Assembly (NCBI GenBank): GCA_963681505.1
Contig: OY811982.1
Span: 4,648,237-4,712,236 of the forward strand
DNA from: Eunapius fragilis
Lineage: Eukaryota; Porifera; Demospongiae; Spongillida; Spongillidae
DNA length: 64,000 nucleotides
Direction: 5' to 3'
Part shown: positions 22,079 to 32,330 of the stretch, piece by piece
Layout: each line of letters starts with the position of its first letter
Position numbering within the stretch: position 1 is the first letter of the stretch
Translations under genes and position numbers: made by a program
The notes under the pieces: generated by a model
What the model was told of the DNA's origin: nothing
Databases searched by the model: none
The model's input: the letters and a program-made list of their open reading frames with translations, nothing else

Positions 22079-22930
22079 GCATTAGCTTTCTTTGAATGTT
22101 ATTCTTATTTTGTTTTGTACTGTGTATATTGGCAATGCATGTATTGTGTGTTGTGTTAAAAACAATGGTTAGCCGCGGAATGATGCAATATGATTAGCCA
22201 TACGGCTAACGAAAACGACATGGATAGTGTAAAAACGCATACATACTCTTGTCTGCACTGTATGACGCTAGAAAAATAAAAATAAAAATAAAATGTCATG
22301 GTTCTGGAGCATAAAATGTTCAATTGCTTTGGATCGCGTAATGCTGAACCGCTTCATGATAAGATCGGTGACAACCTGAAAGACTGTATACACAAATTTC
22401 TAGAAATGTACAGTACCTCTGGCCAAATAATAAGCTTGTTTATATGACTAAATAGTACAGAAGCACTTCCTCTTTCGTCACTCTCAACCTCATTTTAAAA
22501 GTATAGTTGATGAATCTCTGATGCCTGTTAACATAAGAGTGAGGCACACTAGCAGACACCATTATATTACATACCATGTTTTGACAATGTTGAAATGGCC
22601 AGTTCGGATTAGGTTTTCGAATTTTTTTTTCCACAGTTTTGGTGTTCTTCAGGTACTTTGATCTTACATGACCACTGATAATTCCTTGTATAGTAGGCTA
22701 GGATATGTGTAAAAAAATTCGATGTATATATATTTGAAAGATTGTACCTCAAATTCCTTCACAGTTTCTCATATCAGTTTTCTTGCAAATGGGCACTGAG
22801 TTTCACTTTTTAATGCAGCTGGGATAATATATATTTTGCTTGACATAATCTTTATTAACTGCTAGGGAGGCCTTTCCATAGATGGAAAGTATCTGTGGTA
22901 ATATTCCCTTCCCCACTTTAGTGCACATAT
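22079..22930. other. No gene recognised
   Basis: AT-rich sequence with nothing recognisable. Confidence 0.5.
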
Positions 22931-22934
22931 ACCG

Positions 22935-23288
22935 TCATAGTCTGGAGTGTTCACGTACATTAAGTATTGTTGTGTCTTTGTTCAAGTTATCATTGTCTTC
23001 AGAACTCTCAGCAGAATCACTATTATGACCAGGTTCATTGGGGCTACTTTTATTCTCATTGTCTTCACCATCTCTGACAATAATGCCAGCATCAGCGATA
23101 CCACATCCTTTATCCCCACTACAACAACCATTGCTACCATCACCATTATCACTGAATGATGCTTTGCTGCAAATGTGACCTTCACTTGAAGTTGTAGTGA
23201 TACATTGTGCACACTTAATCTTAATCTCTGCAATTATCATGATAGGCTGGTTTTGCTTGTCTAAAAAAAAAAGATTAATGCATGACAT
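22935..23288 (-). CDS. Unrecognised acidic Ser/Asp/Asn-rich exon candidate
   Basis: A minus-strand frame of about 117 residues has a cysteine-bearing first half (IKCAQCITTT ... HICSKASF, CCSGDKGC) and an Asp/Asn/Ser-rich second half (NSDSAESSEDNDN). Composition resembles the acidic linker exon of the Ginger-like gene at the window start, and it could be an exon of another such element. No flanking exon was identified, so function and even coding status are uncertain. Confidence 0.25.
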   Translation of the reverse strand: MSCINLFFLDKQNQPIMIIAEIKIKCAQCITTTSSEGHICSKASFSDNGDGSNGCCSGDKGCGIADAGIIVRDGEDNENKSSPNEPGHNSDSAESSEDNDNLNKDTTILNVREHSRL

Positions 23289-23289
23289 T

Positions 23290-24700
23290 TTATAAATACC
23301 TTCTGCTGCTTGTAGTGGGTATAGCAGTATAGCTCTCCTTGAGAGAGCTCATGGACCATTTGCATTCTATACCTTTCCATCATGTCCTATATGTTGAGTT
23401 ACAAGTCATGTGAATGTGCCATCACTCCAATGAATTTGCAAACTCTCTACCTGGGTGGATTCCTCCAAATTCAGCCTTGCTGCCTATTGGATACATGCAT
23501 TAAGTAGCAGTAGAATAAGTGTTTAAAAAGCACAGAAAAACTTCACAGTCAACAACATTTTGTTGCAATGGTAAAGAAGCAGTAGTACACTGCAGTGGTT
23601 GAAAATCAATAGCATACAATTTAACATTTTTAATTTGTTTACTGTTGAATCAACATAATTCCATTCTGCAACTGAAATGTGGGTCTTCAATCGATACCTT
23701 GTTTCCTCACAGAGGTAAAGCCTTATTTAGAAATGAGTGCATAGTACAAGTGGTTGAAAGCATAATCTCACCAAATCCAATTCAGTGCATGTTCATCACT
23801 GTAACGTGAATGGTGTGTGCTTTCACGTGCACAATCTGCATCGAGGAATAGTAAATTACACTGAGTGGAATGAACAATACATGTATGTGGTGAGTGCATA
23901 AATAATAGGCTAACCAATAGACTCCAATGCTGAGGTTTGTGTATAGAGAAAAACAGTGCATCACACAGAAAAATTCGTTTGCCCTACATGAAATGAGTAC
24001 CTATTAACATCTGAAAATAAGCAATAAGGTGTACCTTGAAATGTCTTTGAATTGCATGATTTCCTCTAGATTTGAATACAGGCAAAAATGAGGGATTGAA
24101 ACAAATGATATTTTTTCCTGCCATTCATCTAGTAGGTGCCATATAAGTAATAAAACAACAAAACATAATTAAGCTGAAATTAACTTACCATCACAAAGTA
24201 AAGTAACAAATGCACTGGAACTGTACATGTCTATACATTTATATAGGACCAAACACAGTCTCCACCCACCATAATTTTCATATCCTGGGATATAGCTTGG
24301 AGGGAAAATGTACACAGTGGATGGGAAGCCCATTCCTCAAACCTTTGCCTACATCAACAATACTGATCATATCTCATTGTACATGTATCCATATAAGGTC
24401 ACAAAGTAGAACTGTTACCTGCAGTATCAGTTTAAGCCACACCTCAGATGTATGTAACATTACATCTGCCATAATATAATCACTTAGTTTCACACCCATA
24501 CACTCTCCCACACAAGTACATTAATAAAAGACACAAACTTCCCCTGGATCAACCAACGTAACAAAAAGTTATTTTTATTCACATTAAAAAAGGCAGTTTG
24601 GAAACCAGTAAACATAACAGCTAAAAAGATCAGTTGAGCAGGTCCATGACAGGAGGTCGTATTATATGATGAGCTGTTCAACTGAATCAGTTGTTGTCAC
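23290..24700. other. No gene recognised
   Basis: AT-rich spacer. Open frames are short and lack motifs or splice support. Confidence 0.5.
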
Positions 24701-24711
24701 ACCCTCAACTG

Positions 24712-25095
24712 GTCCAGTCTTCCGGATCCACGCGTGACATTGGGTCCTTGGTTGTCACAGGTATTCACCTACCCTGTGGGTACATGAAACACCTCAGAGT
24801 CTGCCTCAGTGTGCTTTACAACTCAGAAGAATGGCACCCATCTCCACAGGGGAGCTTGAAAGTAAACTTATCAGTTTGTGTTGTGGGTCCACATCCCCCT
24901 GTGTTTCAAAAATCCCACGCGTGGACGTTGGGGTCTCTGGTTTGGCACAGGTAACACACCTACCCCTGTGGGGTACATGGAACAGAGCTTGTAAACCCCA
25001 GCTGGGTCCCAGTGTTTCAGGATCCGCATATGACCCTTGAGGTCCCTTGGGGCTGGCACAGGTACACATCTACCCTGTGGGCTACAGGTTACAGC
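24712..25095. repeat. Three diverged copies of a roughly 80-bp GC-richer repeat
   Basis: Blocks at about 24720-24800, 24905-24990 and 25015-25095 share a GGATCCACGCGTGAC-like start, a TTGGGGTCCTTGG segment, GGCACAGGTA, and CACCTACCCTGTGGGGTACA. Spacing is irregular (about 190 and 110 bases). The frames opened on both strands here are a product of this repeat and not evidence of a gene. Confidence 0.7.
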
Positions 25096-25129
25096 TCACA
25101 GCAAACTTTCATACAAACACGTTTGCATA

Positions 25130-25911
25130 GCCAGGGGCCGCCAAGAGCCAGCCCCGGGGCCCCGGGGGCAAATTTTTTTTTCTCGGGGGCCCCTAGCCTA
25201 ATGAATTATTAGTGTATAATACTGGGCTATGCTGTTTTGTCCATTTGTGTTTATGTACAAAGCAAATTTAAAAAAAAAAGAACATAAAACATAAAACATA
25301 CAGTTTCGCACAAAATCATCAATTCAAGGGGAGTGGCCCGACAGCAAACCTTGCGCGCTTTTTTTGTTTGCGAAGGTTTTCTATTTAATATTTCTAGTTT
25401 GCTTCGCCAAACTCTGACTCGGACAGCCAATGTTCCCTAAAGAAGTCAACCGCATCTGGCCACATCGTTGATCGGAGATAGTTTCTTAATTCTTTTTTAG
25501 AAACAGTAAAAAGATCGTTTCTGCTTCAGCTACTGTAAACCGGGACCCCTGATTATCACGAAATCTCATCAAAAGCTATCACTTACATCCAACCCATATT
25601 GTTTTTAAGCGTATTTCTGCCCCTCTGGACCCCTTCAGCACGCATTGGCCCTTTTTCCCCTTCTTTTTCTGGGGCGCCTGATTGGTGATGGTAGCTCATT
25701 CTTGGCCGCTCGTTAAAATAGAAAGTGTAAAACCAAGGACGCTGATAGGTTTACAAACGGTCCTGGGGCCCCCGAAAACTAATTAGCAAACTAAAGCCAT
25801 TCATTATCGACCAGGCCCTGAGGGGGGCGTTGGCCTAGTGGACTAATATAAGGGTGTGGCTCTAAAGGGCTCGGGGCCCCCATTGAGGGCCCCGGGGCCC
25901 CGGGGGATTTT

Positions 25912-25954
<43 letters not shown>

Positions 25955-25957
25955 CCC
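25130..25957. mobile_element. Probable hAT-like element(s), GC-rich ends, running into assembly gap
   Basis: CCAGGGGCCGCCAAGAGCC at 25132 looks like a left terminus. It is followed by CCCCGGGGCCCCGGGGG and a poly-T tract. A similar GGGGCCCCGGGG block recurs at 25885-25905 before a long C tract that leads into the gap. The interior is AT-normal and non-coding. Ends beyond the gap cannot be paired with certainty. Confidence 0.45.
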
Positions 25958-26157
25958 NNNNNNNNNNNNNNNNNNNNNNNNNNNNNNNNNNNNNNNNNNN
26001 NNNNNNNNNNNNNNNNNNNNNNNNNNNNNNNNNNNNNNNNNNNNNNNNNNNNNNNNNNNNNNNNNNNNNNNNNNNNNNNNNNNNNNNNNNNNNNNNNNNN
26101 NNNNNNNNNNNNNNNNNNNNNNNNNNNNNNNNNNNNNNNNNNNNNNNNNNNNNNNNN
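25958..26157. other. Assembly gap (200 N)
   Basis: Exactly 200 N, preceded by a long poly-C run. This suggests a conventional fixed-size gap placed where homopolymer sequence stopped assembly. True length is unknown. Confidence 0.98.
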
Positions 26158-26215
26158 CCCCGGCGCATTATGTCCCCGGGCGCTCAACAATCACACTACG
26201 CCACTGGCTATTACG
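26158..26215. mobile_element. Right terminus of a CAGTGGCGTA-type element
   Basis: CACTACGCCACTG at about 26197-26209 is the reverse complement of the CAGTGGCGTAG terminus seen at 17753. The element body lies in or before the gap. Confidence 0.45.
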
Positions 26216-26596
26216 CTGTGTACCATTCCTCTGCATGATTTCTTGCATGTGGTTTCCATACATTTGTATAACACCGAATGGTAGATGCAAGGGTCTCTGG
26301 CTCATATAGTCTGCACCCCTGACCCACGGACCCAGCTGCTGATGGATTTACATGACTGTTAATTAATGAATGGCGCGTGCATTCGTGTACGCTACTGTAC
26401 AATGGAATCAATGTTTCTCTTTTTGTCAATTATAGTCCTGTAAAGTGATTCTATTCATAAAGATAAATGGCACACATGCGTAGAGCATTTATGACATATC
26501 GTGTACACATTTTTACACCTGTTACGTATAGCATTGTTACAGCATGAGTCATGAGACGTTTAACCTAACTGACAGATTGCGTGTATTGTCTGCACT

Positions 26597-29500
26597 ATGT
26601 GGCGAGTGTGGTACTGTGCTTACCTGCTGATGGCATTTGCCATGAAAGAGAAATCTTCGGCTGCATGTAAGTCTACTGTGCGCTGAATGTAGATCTGTCT
26701 TGCGCGGGTGCGTAGGAAGTTAGCCACTTACTGATTTTTAAAAAATCAACACATTTGCAGAAGACATAAATGTATATGTGAAAGCAATTTCGAGATGACC
26801 GCAAATATTGCCAGGCTGTTCATTACATGTACTAAGAGCTAAACGGCATGAATAAATAATTAATACTCTGGTCCGTCCATTTACTATGCACAGCGTTAAA
26901 AAACGTTTCTTTTGCCTACAACTGGCGTCACGTGAAATAATCAAACGTTTTTCTTGTCCAATATATTTGTTACAGTTTCAGAATAGAGAGACATGAGAAT
27001 AATTATGAAATATTCTCTTGAACAGCACAACCATTGTCATCAAGGCCTTCTCATTCAACAATACATACAACACCTGCTCTTACTACAATGCAATCATCCA
27101 CCAAACTATCCCTTGTGCCTCCACTACCACCCTCTCTTCTAGTACCACTGGCAACACCTCCTCTTCCTCCACTGCAACCATCTGCCCAACTACCACTTGC
27201 TCCTTCACTGCCACCATCACCTCCTCCACCACTGCCTACACCTCCTCTTCCTCCACTGCAGCCATCTGCCCAACTACCACTTGCTCCTCTACTGCCACCA
27301 TCACCTCCTCCACCACTGGGAACACCTCTTTCCCCAGTGCAATCATCTGCCCAACTACCACTGCCACCATCTCCTCCTCCACCACTGCCTACACCTCCTC
27401 TTCCTCCACTGCAACCATCTGCCCAACTACCACTTGGTCCTCCACCACTGCCATCACCTCCTCCACCACTACCTACACCTCCTCTTCCTCCACTGCAATC
27501 ATCTGCCCAACTACCACTTGCTCCTCCACTTCCACCATCACCTCCTCCACCACTACCTATACCTCCTCTTCCTCCACTGCAACCATCTGCCCAACTACCA
27601 CTTGCTCCTCTACTGCCACCATCCCCTCCTCCACCACTGGGAACACCTCTTTCCCCAGTGCAATCATCTGCCCAACTACCACTGCCACCATCTCCTCCTC
27701 CACCACTGCCTACACCTCCTCTTCCTTCACTGCAACCATCTGCCCAACTACCACTTGGTCCTCCACCAACGCCATCACCTCCTCCACCACTACCTACACC
27801 TCCTCTTCCTCCACTGCAACCATCTGCCCAACTACCACTTGCTCCTCCACCACCACCATCACCTCCTCCACCATTGCCTACACCTCCTCTTCCTCCCATG
27901 CAACCATCTGCCCAAATATCACTTGGTCCTCCACCACGATCACCTCCTCCACCACTACCTACACCTCCTCTTCCCCCAGTGCAATCATCTGCCCAACTAC
28001 CTCGTGCCCCTTCACTGCCATCCTCTCCTAGTCCACAACTACCATCACCTCCTCTTCTTCCTCTGCTATCATCCTCCCAACTACCAATGCCACTATCTCC
28101 TCTACCACCACTGGCAACACCTCCTTTTCTGCCAGTGCAATCCATTTCCCAACTACCACTTGCTCCTCCACTGCCACCATCTCCTCTTCTTCCACAGGTA
28201 ACATCTTCACTTGTACAACTGCTAGTAACATCACAACTACCTTTTGCTGCTCCCATAACTTGCTCCACCACATCAAATATGCAATTTACACCACAGCCAT
28301 CTTTCCAGCCTGTACAGCCATTGCTCTCCCCAACACAAGTACCACCATTTTCTTCTGTGTATCAAATATCATCAGAAATTCTCTCTAAAGCAACTGAAGC
28401 ACCGATTCCAACCCCCAGTAGTAGAGAAGGGAGTAAGCATTTGCTTGATATGTTCCTGTGCTAGCTATAACTGATTCATACTTATATATGTCCATTTTAT
28501 AGGTATCTCATACAACTGTTTCCAAGAAATAGCAAATTTCACAGACAGTTATGGACTGAGTTGCCTGCAGTGCAGTAATGTAACAGAATGCAATAGTAGT
28601 CTACTATGTGGCTACTTTCCTTTATGTCCTTTATTGGTGGTAAGGTAAGGAAACAACTTTTTGTTGGTGTAATCTTACCCATTGCATTTTGTTAAACAGT
28701 TCAATTTATCCTTCATCTGGATCACTCCAAGGTGGTACAGAAGTAGTTCTTGGAGGTCTTTCGCAAGTAAACAGGTCACATATTTTAAAGCATATATACA
28801 TTGGCGGTGTAGAATGTCTACCAGTTCTAGCAGGTACATACACCAATGCACATATAAGATGCATAATATTAGTGTTGTCTATTCAGCAGGAGGCCATATA
28901 TCCTGTCTCACAGGTAAAGCAGCTGTGGCTGGTACATTTCATCTAAACATTGTCCTGACAAGGCTCAGTGGAGAGTCCATGCTGATTGGCTTGCTGGGAT
29001 ATACTTTTACTTATGCACAACCAGCAGTATTATCAATGTTCCCATCATATGGACCTCAGTCTGGGGGCACCATGGTGACGATCCATGGGCAAGCACTTAA
29101 TATAGGAAATTTGTCAAACACAGCTGTTTTCTTGAATGGTGTTCCCTGCATAAAGCTGTGAGTTTGATTGTTGTATCTAAATGAGCCATGTGTGCACACT
29201 TTTAACAGTAACATCACATCGAGAGAAATTCGATGCATCTCTACTAAGGCAGCAACTATTGGTAGTGGCCATGTGGAAATAATAATAGATAACTCACCAC
29301 TACCAAATGGAAGCACTGAAAATTACACTTATTTCAGTGATCCAGGATATCTTAGTGTATCTCCAAACGTAACTATTCCAGCGTACGTTTGAATGTTTGT
29401 AAAGATTTATTGATGCATTGAAGTCATTCTGTTTCAGGGGTGGTGTAATGCTAACAATCACTGGTTCTAACCTGAATGTTGTCCAGAACCCTATTCTTGT

Positions 29501-30773
29501 CTTTTATGATAATCTGATTGCCAGGACTTCTGTAAGAAAACCTGCTGCATGATACAACACAGATGTGCTACTAATCATGCTATGATATTTCAGACCTGCA
29601 AAGTGATGAGCAGTAATGTATTACAATGCACTGCACCAGTAATATCACAAATGGTATCGTCGAATGGTCAAATACTAGAAGTGAACTACACTCTGATTAT
29701 GGACAATGCAGCAGGTCCAAACATCACAGGAGAACTGAAGTTGTTTGTGAAGCCAAATCCTATTTTCTATCCCTTCAATACAACTCAACATTATGTACCT
29801 AGATCTCTTCTACAATTGTTGGTTAGTGATACCCCACCTCTCTGTTACATTTATGAAGTGCTTAATTTCGTTTTGGAACTAGGGCAAAAACTTGTTGTCT
29901 GTAGAAACTTTGGAGTTCCATATCACCATTGGGACAGATACATGTGCAATAGTTTACGTTACGGGCTCAGTATGTTTATCTGTTTCAGGAGTCAATATTA
30001 ATCCTCGATTATTTTTTATAGATTGCAATCTGTCAGATGCCTCCCAAACTGAGTCAAGATGATGCATTGGATGTGTCAGTGAGTACATTTGTACGGCAGC
30101 AGAATTGTTAGCAATCATTTATTTTGAGTAGGTTACGGTTGCCAACGGGACACTTACATATGCTCTTGGTTCCCTGGCAAAATATTCGCAGCAGCCTACA
30201 CTGTACCATGTTTTCATAATAGTCGGGACTGTTGTTCTTGCTGTTGGCTGTGTCAGTATTATACTGGCAATCATATGCTGTACTGTGATGATGACAAAAC
30301 GAAAGAGGTCTAACAGCAAACGGTTAGTGGATTTAAATTTGCATGTAATGCATGACAATGATCAAGCAGTTATGAAAGTTAAATTATAATTTATGCCACA
30401 CAGACAACAAGCAGTCACCAAAGTTGAAGTGCTTCCTCTAAGCCCTATTGCCGTTTGTCGGAAGACTTTTGCAGAAAGTGGTGAACACGTGTATGAAGTG
30501 ATTTCAGATCGAAAGGTAAAAAAAATCTATTGAGTATCAATTATATGGAACATTCACCAGGCTAAAAGAGATAACTTAAGAGATGCGAGATGTGACACAC
30601 TATCGATGCACTCAAAATACGATGTGCCAGCAACGTTAAGCTCTAAACATAAGGCGCCAGCAGCTGATCTCAGCAGTTATGATGTTCCTAAACCAACTGA
30701 AATTAGCTCAAGTGAAAAAAAGGGACTCACAATCGAGGCATCAATTAGTGAAGAATATGTTGACATGAATTAA
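26597..30773 (+). CDS. Type I receptor: Pro-rich ectodomain, four IPT/TIG domains, one TM helix, phosphotyrosine-motif tail
   Basis: Thirteen exons: 26597-26666, 27026-28432, 28503-28644, 28700-28833, 28887-29157, 29209-29382, 29438-29531, 29594-29821, 29883-29969, 30022-30078, 30132-30322, 30404-30515, 30561-30773. The sum is 3180 bases, 1059 residues plus stop, with every phase consistent. Residues 1-23 are a signal peptide (MWRVWYCAYLLMAFA). About 25-490 are proline-rich repeats. About 493-540 are Cys-rich (SCLQCSNVTEC, LCGYFPLC), possibly PSI-like. Four IPT/TIG domains fill about 541-905 (YPSSGSLQGGT, FPSYGPQSGGT, AGGVMLTITGSNL, PNPIFYPFN). The TM helix is about 913-939, followed by TKRKR. 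The 117-residue tail has Y982-EVI, Y1009-DVP, Y1029-DVP and Y1055-VDM. No kinase or GAP domain follows. IPT arrays of this order are known from plexins and MET-type receptors; ligand and partners are unknown. Introns beyond the first two are 49-83 bases. Confidence 0.85.
27110..28200 (+). repeat. Coding minisatellite (units 66 or 84-87 bases) with 321-bp higher-order period
   Basis: Units run CCTCCACCACTGCCTACACC, CCTCTTCCTCCACTGCAACC and ATCTGCCCAACTACCACTTG and onward. Short 66-base variants carry GGGAACACCTCTTTCCCC, at 27318 and again 321 bases later at 27639. All unit lengths are multiples of three, so all three plus frames and one minus frame stay open for about a kilobase. Only the proline-rich plus frame joins both neighbouring exons in phase. 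Confidence 0.9.
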
Positions 30774-31980
30774 CCTAGCTCTGCTGTACAGGAACTATTA
30801 AGATGCTTGCATTGCATAATATAAGTATTGTAATCATATAAATTTGTGCCTCTAGTAAAATTATATTTGCTCAAATGCATTCAATTAACGACATACAAGG
30901 AGCAAACAGTAAATTCCTTGCTCAGTATACATTACACTGACAGTAAGCCTTAACCAGGCAATTCATAGTGTCGTATGATTAGATAAGAACTAACCTGATC
31001 GCTAGATATAGTGAAAACGAGACTGATTTCATCATCAAATTTGTCACCACATGCATATCCACATGTAGTAATACTACTAGTAAAAGTTTATGCAATATTT
31101 AGATTGGCCAAGGCAGTTCTAATATAATATTGTAGTCTAATTCCATTTTTTTTTCACAGTATTAGATCTTATTAGGTCTTATCAACTTAATTACAAGGTG
31201 TGCATAATATATTGTCACCATACTAATATAATTATACTGATTTATTCCATTGATGCATAATCATGCGTAAGCTGTAGGAATGATGCAATAGGAAAACATG
31301 TATGTATGAGCACAAACTTGGTTACTAATGAAGTGTACCATTTTCTAAACCAAAATGGACCCAACCACAAAAGAAATCATAATAATCATGATGCTGAAGT
31401 AGACGATAGTACTGCATAAGTGTATTACCTTTGCCCCACCCTAAATGGACTGATTTGTACTACTGGATCCTATAAACAAGCAAACAGCTTTTTGTGCTGT
31501 GCACCTGTGAAGTTGACACCTGGGATAACAGTTGAAGTTATATGGCTTAATAGTGATTACATCAACACATGATTACATCAACACAACGCCAAAATACGAA
31601 CAACATATAAAAAGCATTGTTACCAAACACCATTCCCCCTTGGCTGTCTAGTAGCACGGTGTGGTTGCTAAGTCAACAGTGAAATGTTTGATGGAACAAT
31701 TTCTAAGGTAGAATCGTGGTTGGGAACACAATTTTTTTTCCTGTGCATAATGTATGCAATGTCCGGGAAACCTAATTGGAAGGTTGTAGATGTTACCAAA
31801 TCAGGCGCAATCCTCGAACAAGGGTGATTAGCATGCTGTATATGTTTCCCAAAGCCTTGCGGCATTTATGGCAGGAAAATATACATTGGTTTAAATCTCT
31901 GCCCCAATTTCCATGTGATTCCCCATTGCAAGTAGGATTCATACCCATCCTTATCTCCAAACGCACATCTGTGCTTTCTG
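30774..31980. other. No gene recognised; 3' flank of the receptor gene
   Basis: AT-rich sequence with no consensus AATAAA close to the stop and no motif-bearing frame. A short direct repeat (GATTACATCAACACA) occurs at about 31555-31580. Confidence 0.5.
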
Positions 31981-31984
31981 GATT

Positions 31985-32170
31985 CTGTATGGTACGCCGT
32001 TTAGGTCAAAATAAATCGTTTCTTTTTGACAGCAAACCTCAATCGATGAACAGCAATCATTGCAACAATGACGTCGATGATCTTCGATCGATCGCTTTGT
32101 CACGTCGATCGAACGTGATCATGGTCACATGTACTTCGATAGAAATCGATCGAGGTCACAACTAGTTCCA
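31985..32170. repeat. Unoccupied paralogue of the hAT insertion site, rich in TCGATCGA
   Basis: GGTACGCCGTTTAGGTCAAA through AACCTCAATCGATGAACAGC and onward to the GACGTCGATGATCTTC segment repeats at 32275-32330 plus 35412-35500, where the hAT element interrupts it. The stretch 32070-32160 also has a cluster of TCGATCGA/CGATCGA palindromes. Confidence 0.88.
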
Positions 32171-32330
32171 TGCGTTTGGATCGAGCGCTAATTTTGTTCG
32201 ATGGAACATCGCACTAGACATTTCGACACAAGTCGGGTAGCCATTAACTTTAAAATTTGTTCTACTTTTTTGTATGGAACGCCGTTTAGGTCAAATTAAT
32301 CGTTTCTATTTGACAGCAAACCTCAATCGA

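Noticed and set aside
24691..25069. Open frames on both strands
   Set aside because: They arise within the GC-richer repeat blocks; no motif, no splice sites, and both strands are open equally.
25791..26309. Long open frames across the gap
   Set aside because: They consist mostly of N and poly-Pro or poly-Gly from a C homopolymer.
27018..28031. Ser/Thr-rich mucin-like frame over the minisatellite
   Set aside because: It is open only because repeat units are multiples of three. It stops at 28031 and does not join the next exon; the Pro-rich frame continues to 28432 and splices in phase on both sides.
27051..28271. Gly-rich minus-strand frame of about 400 codons
   Set aside because: It is a mirror of the Pro-rich coding repeat on the opposite strand, with no flanking exon or motif.
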